Source: Pedosphaera sp. (lineage in GTDB: Bacteria; Verrucomicrobiota; Verrucomicrobiia; Limisphaerales; SXTU01). Taken from it: 10,775 nt of DNA. Made by a program: the position numbers and the translations under genes. Where the stretch lies: contig SIBB01000076.1 of assembly GCA_009695395.1 (NCBI GenBank), forward strand, positions 1 to 10,775, in the 5' to 3' direction. The notes beneath the pieces were generated by a model. That model worked only from the letters and a program-made list of their open reading frames with translations, did no database searches and was not told the origin of the DNA. This document shows, one piece after another, positions 5,783 to 10,775 of the stretch (the stretch's first letter is position 1; the number at the start of each line of letters is the position of its first letter).

Positions 5783-6715
5783 ATGGAAAATGTCGTCATC
5801 ATCGGGTCGGGCTGCGCGGGTTGGACAGCGGCGCTTTACACGGCGCGCGCGAGCTTGAATCCGGTCGTCGTCACGGGCGCGTCGCCGGGCGGGCTGCTCA
5901 CGACCACGAGCATTGTGGAGAATTTCCCCGGCTTCCCCGAGGGCGTGGACGGCACGGAGCTGATGATGAAGATGCAGGCGCAGGCGGAACGCTTCGGCGC
6001 GCGCGTGCGGTTCGGCTCGACGGTCGAGGCGGTGGATTTGAGCAAGCGGCCGTTCGTCGTCAACGTGGACGGCGAGATGGTAGAGACGAAGTGCATTATC
6101 ATCGCCACGGGCGCGGGCCACAAACACCTCGGTGTGCCGGGCGAGGATGAGCTGGAGAAGAAGGGCGTGACGTATTGCGCGACGTGCGATGGGGCGCTGC
6201 CGATGTTCCGCAACCAGCCGCTCGTCGTCGTGGGCGGCGGTGACTCGGCGTGCGAGGAGGCGACGTATCTGACGCGCTTTGCGTCGGTGGTTTACCTCGT
6301 GCATCGCCGCGATTCGCTGCGCGCCTCGAAGGTCATGGCCGAGCGCGCGCTGTCGAACCCCAAGCTTGTGCCGGTGTGGGACTCGGTGGTGACGGAGGTG
6401 CTCGATGTGGCCGCGGGCAAGGTCACGGGGGTGAAGCTCAAGAATCTCAAGACGGGCGCGGAGAGTCTGCTGCCCTGTGCGGGCGTCTTCGCCGCCATCG
6501 GGCATTACCCGAACACGCAGCTCTTCAAGGGGCAAATCGCGCTCGATGAGAACGGCTACGTGGTGCGTGAGAAGGGTTCGCAGACGACGGTGGAGGGCGT
6601 GTTCGTCGCGGGCGATTGCTCGGACCACGTTTACCGGCAAGCCATCACAGCGGCAGGCATGGGCTGCGCGGCGGCGATTGACGCAGAGCGGTATCTTGGG
6701 TCGTTGAACCAGTGA
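5783..6715 (+). CDS. trxB: Thioredoxin reductase
   Basis: A 310-residue flavoprotein of normal length for bacterial TrxB, which passes electrons from NADPH through FAD and a dithiol to thioredoxin in the cytoplasm. Seen in order: FAD-binding GSGCAG at residues 8-13 (Cys replaces the usual Pro), ENFPGFPEG at 46-54, ATG at 108-110, the redox pair CATC at 132-135 followed by DGA, the NADPH-binding GGGDSA at 151-156 with HRRDSLRAS at 174-182, and the C-terminal FAD motif VFVAGDCSD at 273-281 with YRQAITAAG. The HRRDSLR basic cluster supports NADPH rather than ferredoxin use. ATG 5783 is right before the first strand; the frame is open far upstream only by antisense to the oxidoreductase. It heads a three-gene operon with the L7/L12-like repeat protein and the rhodanese. 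Confidence 0.95.
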   Translation: MENVVIIGSGCAGWTAALYTARASLNPVVVTGASPGGLLTTTSIVENFPGFPEGVDGTELMMKMQAQAERFGARVRFGSTVEAVDLSKRPFVVNVDGEMVETKCIIIATGAGHKHLGVPGEDELEKKGVTYCATCDGALPMFRNQPLVVVGGGDSACEEATYLTRFASVVYLVHRRDSLRASKVMAERALSNPKLVPVWDSVVTEVLDVAAGKVTGVKLKNLKTGAESLLPCAGVFAAIGHYPNTQLFKGQIALDENGYVVREKGSQTTVEGVFVAGDCSDHVYRQAITAAGMGCAAAIDAERYLGSLNQ

Positions 6716-6722
6716 GGCGCTT

Positions 6723-7139
6723 ATGACACCAGCCCAGCGCGCAGCCATCCTCGCCGAGGTCAAAGGCGGAAACAAAATCGCGGCCATCAAACTGTGCCGC
6801 GAGGCGACGGGGATGGGCTTGGCGGAGGCGAAGGATTGGGTGGAGAAGTTGGAGACTGCCCCGGATGCGCCGCTCCCGTCGGGCGGAAAGTTAGCGGGGG
6901 CTTTGGCACCCGTTGCCGAACTGCTCTTCAAAGGGGGAAACAAAATCGCGGCCATCAAACTCTATCGCGAGCAGGTCAAGCCTGGCTCCGGGCTGGCTGA
7001 GGCCAAGGATGCGGTCGAACAGCTCGAAGCCGGGCTGCACGCGCAGCACCCGGAGAAGTTCACCGCGCAAGCGCAGAAGTCCGGTTGCACAGGGGTTCTG
7101 GCTTTGCTGGTTGTTGTGGTGGTCTGGATTCGCTCATGA
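6723..7139 (+). CDS. Membrane-anchored protein with two L7/L12 C-terminal-like repeats
   Basis: A 138-residue protein. Residues about 7-45 and 63-105 are two related repeats around GGNKIAAIKLCREATGMGL and GGNKIAAIKLYREQ, each ending in LAEAKDxVExLE. This is the pattern of the ribosomal protein L7/L12 C-terminal domain (KIxVIKxVRExTGLGLKEAKxLVE). No L7/L12 N-terminal dimerisation domain is present. Residues about 121-136 form a hydrophobic helix (GVLALLVVVVVWIRS end), so it is probably tail-anchored with both repeats in the cytoplasm. A GAGG overlapping the trxB stop lies 5 nt before the ATG, and its own stop overlaps the rhodanese ATG (ATGA). It is therefore part of a translationally coupled redox operon, not a ribosomal operon. 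Its role is unknown; a protein-binding adaptor is a reasonable inference. Confidence 0.85.
   Translation: MTPAQRAAILAEVKGGNKIAAIKLCREATGMGLAEAKDWVEKLETAPDAPLPSGGKLAGALAPVAELLFKGGNKIAAIKLYREQVKPGSGLAEAKDAVEQLEAGLHAQHPEKFTAQAQKSGCTGVLALLVVVVVWIRS
6768..6961 (+). repeat. Pair of exact 26-bp direct repeats within the L7/L12-like gene
   Basis: The stretches 6768-6793 and 6936-6961 are identical, beginning ggaaacaaaatcgcgg, and encode the GNKIAAIKL core of each protein repeat. The exact match shows a recent internal duplication or conversion of the domain core; the surrounding bases have diverged. Confidence 0.9.
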
Positions 7140-7450
7140 CACCCACTGAACTTGCCGAGCGCCTCGCTGCGCCTAACCCGCCGCGCTTGCTGGACGTGCG
7201 GCAGCCGGATGAATTTGCCATCGTGTCGCTGCCGGGCGCGAAGCTGCTGCCGTTGAACGAGCTGCCGGAGCGCGTCGCCGAACTGGCGGCGTGGCGGGAC
7301 CAGGAGGTGGTTGTGTATTGCCATCACGGGATGCGCAGCGCGCACGCGATTGGCTGGCTGCGGCATCAGGGTTTTACGAACTTGCACAACCTGAGCGGCG
7401 GCGTGGACCGGTGGTCGGTGGAGGTGGATGCGAATGCGCGACGCTACTGA
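7136..7450 (+). CDS. Single-domain rhodanese (sulfurtransferase)
   Basis: A 104-residue protein, the usual size of a stand-alone rhodanese, predicted cytoplasmic. It starts MTPTELAERLAAP, has the LLDVRQPDEFA motif (strand plus CH2A-type turn) near residues 18-28, and the active-site loop CHHGMRS with the catalytic Cys after VVYC, followed by GFTNLHNLSGGVDRWS typical of the C-terminal end. It would carry a persulfide on the Cys and transfer sulfur to thiols or cyanide. The ATG overlaps the stop of the preceding gene (ATGA); the frame extends upstream to 7085, but without rhodanese character. Placement behind trxB suggests that its persulfide is reduced by, or linked to, the thioredoxin system (inference). 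Confidence 0.93.
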   Translation: MTPTELAERLAAPNPPRLLDVRQPDEFAIVSLPGAKLLPLNELPERVAELAAWRDQEVVVYCHHGMRSAHAIGWLRHQGFTNLHNLSGGVDRWSVEVDANARRY

Positions 7451-7529
7451 GGCGTCTGCAAACGGTCCCGAGAAGGGCGCAACTGTAGTTTCCGCTTCTT
7501 TTCGGTCAGCATTGCTTTAGAAAAACACC

Positions 7530-8192
7530 ATGAGTCAACGGCAGGCGCGAATCCGTCGCGCGACCCACGAGACGCAAATCAGTCTCGACCTGAATGTGGA
7601 TGGCACCGGCAAGGCCGCCATCCGCACGGGCGTGCCGTTTTTCGACCACATGCTGACGCTATTCGCGAAGCATGCGGTGATGGACCTCAAGCTGCGCTGC
7701 AAGGGTGACCTCGAAGTGGACGCGCACCACACGGTGGAGGACTGCGGCATCGCGCTGGGGCAGGCGTTCGTGCAGGCGCTGGGAGAGAAGAAGGGAATTC
7801 GCCGCTACGGGACGGGTTTCGACCCACGCAATCTGTTCACCGGCGAGGCTTACGTGCCGATGGATGAATGCTTGGCGCGTTGCGTGATTGATTTTAGCGG
7901 GCGGCCTTTCCTCGTGTGGCGGGGGATGGACGGCCTCGCACAGAAGAAGATTTCACCGGCCGAGCGGACGCAGGACATGTCGAGCGCGTTTCGCTTCGGG
8001 CTGGCGCGGGAGTTCTTTCAGGGCTTCGCAAACGAGGCGCGTTGCAACCTGCACTTGGAACTCCTCTACGGTGGTGAGCCGCACCATGTCGTGGAGGGGC
8101 TGTTCAAGGCCTTCGCCAAGGCGACTGACTTCGCCTGCCAGCGGGACCCGCGAATCGCCGGTCAGATTCCGAGCACGAAAGGCAAGCTCTAG
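7530..8192 (+). CDS. hisB: Imidazoleglycerol-phosphate dehydratase
   Basis: This 220-residue enzyme catalyses the sixth step of histidine biosynthesis, dehydrating imidazole glycerol phosphate to imidazole acetol phosphate with Mn. Both metal-binding repeats are present: DAHHTVED at residues 64-71 and EPHHVVEGLFKA at 183-194, plus TGVPFFDHML near 33-42, VPMDE at 109-113 and the C-terminal DPRIAGQIPSTKG. It is about 20 residues longer than usual stand-alone HisB. The extra material appears as two inserts: about 94-106 (GTGFDPRNLFTGE before AYVPMDE) and about 131-150 before the AREFFQGFA helix. The second HH motif has Glu in place of the usual Asn. All catalytic residues look intact, so it should be active. 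A 79-bp gap with no clear promoter precedes it; a sigma factor gene starts 5 nt after its stop. No other his gene is in the window. Confidence 0.95.
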   Translation: MSQRQARIRRATHETQISLDLNVDGTGKAAIRTGVPFFDHMLTLFAKHAVMDLKLRCKGDLEVDAHHTVEDCGIALGQAFVQALGEKKGIRRYGTGFDPRNLFTGEAYVPMDECLARCVIDFSGRPFLVWRGMDGLAQKKISPAERTQDMSSAFRFGLAREFFQGFANEARCNLHLELLYGGEPHHVVEGLFKAFAKATDFACQRDPRIAGQIPSTKGKL

Positions 8193-8197
8193 CCGCA

Positions 8198-8800
8198 ATG
8201 CCGCAGCCGCCTGACTTTACGACGACGCTCGACGTGCAGCTGGTGGCCTCCTCTCAGGCTGGCGACATGATCGCATTCGAGGAGCTGGTCGCACGGCACC
8301 GTGACAAGATATACGCGCGCGCCTTCAGCATGATGCGCAACGAGGAAGATGCGATTGACCTGTCGCAGGAGGCGTGGGTCAAGGCTTGGCAGCGGCTGAA
8401 GCAGTTTCAGGGCGATTCTAGCTTTGCCACATGGATGACACGCATCGTCATCAACCTCTGTCTGGACCAGCTCCGGCGGCAGAAACGGACGCGCGCGGAG
8501 TCTATCGAGCAGCTGGATGAAGAGCTCGGTGGAGTGGAACGTCAGATGCCGGTAGTTGCATCAAATCCTGCGGAAGGACTGGAACGGGCCGAGTTGCGGA
8601 AGCGGATAGACAAGGCGATGACCCAACTCTCCTACGAGCACCGCACCGTGCTGATTCTGCATGAGTTTGAAGAGATGGAATACAAGCAGATCGCGAAGGT
8701 GATGAACTGCTCGATCGGGACAGTGATGTCCCGGCTATTTTATGCGCGGCGGCGGTTGGCGTCGTTGCTACAGAGTTTGAAGAAAGAACAACAAAGTTGA
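8198..8800 (+). CDS. ECF-type RNA polymerase sigma factor
   Basis: A 200-residue protein with the two-domain ECF layout. Region 2 spans about residues 25-96 (FEELVARHRDKIYARAF, then NEEDAIDLSQEAWVKAW and FATWMTRIVINLCLDQLRR), and region 4 about 135-190 (LSYEHRTVLILHEFEEMEYKQIA, then the helix-turn-helix CSIGTVMSRLFYARRRL). A roughly 38-residue acidic linker joins them, and there is no region 1.1 or 3. It should direct polymerase to a small regulon, typically in response to envelope stress. The ATG lies 5 nt after hisB, and the next gene encodes a single-pass membrane protein with anti-sigma features. I could not identify a self-regulated promoter upstream. Confidence 0.95.
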   Translation: MPQPPDFTTTLDVQLVASSQAGDMIAFEELVARHRDKIYARAFSMMRNEEDAIDLSQEAWVKAWQRLKQFQGDSSFATWMTRIVINLCLDQLRRQKRTRAESIEQLDEELGGVERQMPVVASNPAEGLERAELRKRIDKAMTQLSYEHRTVLILHEFEEMEYKQIAKVMNCSIGTVMSRLFYARRRLASLLQSLKKEQQS

Positions 8801-8804
8801 ACAC

Positions 8805-8809
8805 GAAGG
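8805..8809 (+). promoter_or_regulatory. Shine-Dalgarno deciding the anti-sigma start
   Basis: GAAGG lies 5 nt before ATG 8815. The frame also has a TTG at 8797 overlapping the sigma stop, but that has no ribosome binding site, so ATG 8815 is preferred. Confidence 0.6.
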
Positions 8810-8814
8810 CAGTT

Positions 8815-9312
8815 ATGAACACGGAATTGAAATTGCAGGCCCTGTTGGACGGCGCGCTCGACGCCCGCGAGATTCGGGAAATCGAAACCATTCTCGCCCA
8901 GGACATCCAGAGCGCCGCACTGATGCAGGAACTCAAGTGGATGAAGGCCGCCGTCGCCGGCAACGAGGCTGAAGTGAAGCTTCCCGAGACCCGGGAGTTT
9001 TACTGGAGCAAGATCGAGCGCGGCATCGCAGCCGAGGCTAAGAAAGCCGCTGCGGCTCCCGCCGAACGCGCTTGGTGGCTCAGGTTCATTTATCCGGCCA
9101 CCGGTCTGGCCGCGATGGTTGCGGTCATGTTCGTCGTCAGCGGTGGACGCACCACCGACGGCGCGGATACCGAAAGCGTGCCAGAGGATGTGAACGCCAT
9201 CAGCTTCCGCTCCGAGGCTGAGGCCATGTCCGTCGTTTACGTTGCCGACGAGAATGGCACCTTCAACCCCGTCGGCCAGGAAACGAAAAATGAGCCTGAA
9301 GCCGACAAGTAA
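8815..9312 (+). CDS. Single-pass membrane protein, probable anti-sigma factor
   Basis: A 165-residue protein. The N-terminal helical part (MNTELKLQALLDGALDAREI, then ETILAQDIQSAALMQELKW) looks like the anti-sigma domain that clamps an ECF factor, but the His-x3-Cys-x2-Cys zinc site is absent. One transmembrane segment follows at about residues 91-109 (FIYPATGLAAMVAVMFVV), and then an acidic outer-side tail of about 55 residues without a recognised domain. By position (14 nt after the sigma gene) and topology it is the likely membrane-bound inhibitor of the adjacent sigma factor; sequence alone does not prove it. The last 23 nt overlap the next gene in another frame. Confidence 0.75.
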   Translation: MNTELKLQALLDGALDAREIREIETILAQDIQSAALMQELKWMKAAVAGNEAEVKLPETREFYWSKIERGIAAEAKKAAAAPAERAWWLRFIYPATGLAAMVAVMFVVSGGRTTDGADTESVPEDVNAISFRSEAEAMSVVYVADENGTFNPVGQETKNEPEADK

Positions 9313-9757
9313 TCCGTCGCGCTGGCAGTTTCTCGTCCTGCTGCTGACTTCCTTGTCAGCTTTGCTCGGCGTCGCCTCCACGCCCGTTGAAGCCCGCGTC
9401 CAAGCCGTCCTGATCTGGGGCACTGACGAGGCCAAGCCCACGGGCAAGAACCTCAAGGAAGTGGACTCGAAGCTCCGTGACCGGCTTGCCAACGTCTTCA
9501 AGTGGAAGAACTATTTCGAAGTCAACCGCCAGACCGCGACCCTCCCATCGTCGGCAAAAGTTCAGACAATCAAATTGAGCGAGGAATGCTCGGTGGAAGT
9601 GAAGCTTCTCCCGGAGAATGTGGCCGAGGTGAAACTGATTGGCAAAGGCAAGGCCATGGTCACCCGCCGTCACTCCCTCTCTAAGCCCGACGCCCTCGTC
9701 CTCGCCGGCGACGACAAAAACAAGACCGCTTGGTTCGTGGTCTTAAACTTCAACTGA
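9290..9757 (+). CDS. Small exported protein of the sigma/anti-sigma operon
   Basis: A 155-residue protein starting MSLKPTSNPSRWQFLVLLLT. A basic N-region and a hydrophobic helix at about 13-30, ending in VASTPVEA, form a Sec signal peptide (cleavage likely near residue 35). The mature part of about 120 residues is rich in alternating Val/Lys/Glu strands (SVEVKLLPENVAEVKLIGKGK), with the segments VFKWKNYFEVNR and LAGDDKNKTAWFVVLNFN, suggesting a small beta-rich domain. It has one Cys (residue 100). I do not recognise a named family, though I recall similar proteins next to sigma/anti-sigma pairs in Verrucomicrobia. It overlaps the anti-sigma gene by 23 nt, with AGGA upstream of the ATG, so the two are probably co-translated. 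It may be the signal sensor or an output of the system. Confidence 0.8.
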   Translation: MSLKPTSNPSRWQFLVLLLTSLSALLGVASTPVEARVQAVLIWGTDEAKPTGKNLKEVDSKLRDRLANVFKWKNYFEVNRQTATLPSSAKVQTIKLSEECSVEVKLLPENVAEVKLIGKGKAMVTRRHSLSKPDALVLAGDDKNKTAWFVVLNFN

Positions 9758-9770
9758 CCGGCGGTCAGTT
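9752..9770. terminator. Hairpin at the stop of the exported-protein gene
   Basis: aactgacc (9752-9759) and ggtcagtt (9763-9770) form a perfect 8-bp stem with a 3-nt loop, including the TGA stop. No T-run follows directly, so it may be a pausing or mRNA-protecting hairpin rather than a full terminator. Its right half contains the 16-bp repeat shared with 3392-3407. Confidence 0.45.
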
Positions 9771-9783
9771 CGGCTCCGGAGTG

Positions 9784-9821
9784 TTTCACCTGCGGCCCCT
9801 CCCAAGAGGGTGAAAATTTTT
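9784..9821 (+). terminator. Terminator-like hairpin followed by a T-run
   Basis: tttcacc (9784-9790) pairs with ggtgaaa (9809-9815), and attttt follows immediately. An inner alternative stem, ccctc/gaggg (9797-9801 and 9806-9810), has a 4-nt loop. The stem-plus-T layout after the four-gene run suits an intrinsic terminator ending the hisB / sigma operon before the CvpA-like gene. The 18-nt loop of the outer stem is a weakness. Confidence 0.4.
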
Positions 9822-9859
9822 GCGTGCGTTTTAAGTGCATCCACCAATAATCCGCCCCC

Positions 9860-10775
9860 ATGACCATTTGGATTTTGGCACTATTGTTGTTCGCTGGGGT
9901 CGGCGCGTTGGGTCGGCAGATTGGCGGCATCCGCATGGGGATTTCCCTCGTAGGTGTCCTAGTCGCACTTTTCGCTGCGGGGCCGCTCGCGCCGATCGTG
10001 CGCTCGGCACTGGGATCGGTGGGCGTCAAGAACCCGATCCTCATGTGGTCGCTGGCCGCGCCGCTGGCGTTCCTCGGCATCATGATGGTCTTCAACAGCG
10101 TCGCGGCGGCCGTTTACATCAAGATCAGCGGCTACTTCAAATTTCGCGCGCCCGACGACGTGCGGATGCGCTGGGAACGCATTGACTCCGGCCTGGGTCT
10201 CACCGCCGGGCTGATGGCGGCGGTGCTCTATCTCCTCGCCGCGTCTTCCTACGTCTTTCATGTGGGCTACTTCACCACGCAGATCGAGTCGCCGACGGAC
10301 AACCCGATCTGGCTGAAACTGACTAATAAAATGAGCTCCGACTTGACCAGCACCGGCTTCGACCGCGTGGCGGTGGGCGTGGGACAGGCGTCTCCGGGAT
10401 TCTTCCAGATGGCGGATGTCGCCGGCCTGCTCTACCACAATCCCGATCTCCAAAGCCGGCTCCCGGAATACCCGCTCTTCATGTCCCTCGCGGAGCAGGC
10501 CGATCTGCAAGGCATGTTCACCAACGCAACTTACGCACCGCTGCTCCCAGCAAAAACCAACATCTCCCTCATCCTCAAGGACCCGACCACTCACCAGTTG
10601 TTCGCGAACGCCGAAATCCAGCGGGCGGCCAAGGAACTGGATATCGCTGACTTGCTGAACTTCCTCCAAAACGGGGTGTCCGAGAAATACGCGAAGGAAC
10701 CGCTCGTCGGTAAATGGCAGGTGGACCTGAACGAAACAATGAAAGCCTTCCGCCGCGCCAATCCGAAGGTGTCTG
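9860..10775 (+). CDS. CvpA-like multi-pass membrane protein (3' end outside window)
   Basis: From ATG 9860 the frame has no stop up to the window edge, giving 305 codons. The N-terminal 135 residues hold about four membrane segments: 2-17 (TIWILALLLFAGVGAL), 24-44, 59-84 and 112-134 (LGLTAGLMAAVLYLLAASS). The arrangement, with GRQIGGIRMG after the first helix and GFxxG-like Gly patterns before the last, resembles the CvpA family (colicin V production accessory protein), though much longer. A soluble region of more than 170 residues follows, with segments such as DVAGLLYHNPDLQSRLPEYP and FANAEIQRAAKELDIADLLNF. No strong Shine-Dalgarno is visible. It follows a terminator-like site, so it is probably transcribed separately. 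The membrane topology is confident; the CvpA label is moderate. Confidence 0.75.
   Translation, partial: MTIWILALLLFAGVGALGRQIGGIRMGISLVGVLVALFAAGPLAPIVRSALGSVGVKNPILMWSLAAPLAFLGIMMVFNSVAAAVYIKISGYFKFRAPDDVRMRWERIDSGLGLTAGLMAAVLYLLAASSYVFHVGYFTTQIESPTDNPIWLKLTNKMSSDLTSTGFDRVAVGVGQASPGFFQMADVAGLLYHNPDLQSRLPEYPLFMSLAEQADLQGMFTNATYAPLLPAKTNISLILKDPTTHQLFANAEIQRAAKELDIADLLNFLQNGVSEKYAKEPLVGKWQVDLNETMKAFRRANPKVS

Noticed and set aside
5726..6958. - strand extension of the oxidoreductase frame across trxB
   Set aside because: The part upstream of ATG 5725 is antisense to trxB and the L7/L12-like gene, has low-complexity Arg/His content and lies in front of a Tat signal that must be N-terminal.

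Overview
The window looks like chromosomal DNA from a GC-rich Verrucomicrobiota bacterium, probably near Pedosphaera/Limisphaerales. This is inferred from the gene types, not from a search. The signs are a short H-X9-DG type prepilin, Tat-exported enzymes of the sugar isomerase and Gfo/Idh/MocA families, an ECF sigma / membrane anti-sigma / small exported protein triad, and many starts with no Shine-Dalgarno. I saw no rRNA, tRNA, CRISPR array, transposase or phage gene.

Layout. Positions 1-78 hold the last codons of a + strand gene, possibly TPR-like. Positions 1575-184 on the - strand form an operon: nrdR (regulator of ribonucleotide reductase), an unrecognised protein whose GTG start and strong ribosome binding site lie inside the end of nrdR, and a HIT-family hydrolase. 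Divergent from it, at 1808-2899, is a Tat-exported sugar isomerase/epimerase-like TIM barrel. Positions 2919-3398 are gene debris: an orphan Tat signal-peptide coding stretch, a 22-bp-arm hairpin, and a frameshifted C-terminal fragment of an oxidoreductase that is 94% identical to the end of the intact gene at 4586. Between fragment and intact gene lie a prepilin-like gene (4256-3399, -) and a 329-bp spacer containing a long inverted repeat. The intact Tat-exported Gfo/Idh/MocA-family protein is at 5725-4586 (-).

From 5783 everything reads on +. A compact thiol/sulfur operon comes first: thioredoxin reductase, a small protein with two L7/L12 C-terminal-like repeats and a C-terminal membrane anchor, and a single-domain rhodanese, joined by a 7-nt gap and an ATGA overlap. 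Then comes hisB (histidine biosynthesis), unusually long, followed within 5 nt by an ECF sigma factor, a single-pass anti-sigma-like protein and a small exported protein that overlaps it. After terminator-like hairpins, a CvpA-like multi-pass membrane protein starts at 9860 and runs open to the window edge.

The strongest candidates for something undescribed are the membrane-anchored double L7/L12-like protein between trxB and the rhodanese, the sigma / anti-sigma / exported-protein module attached to hisB, and the unknown protein translationally coupled to nrdR. All functions are read from motifs and context only.
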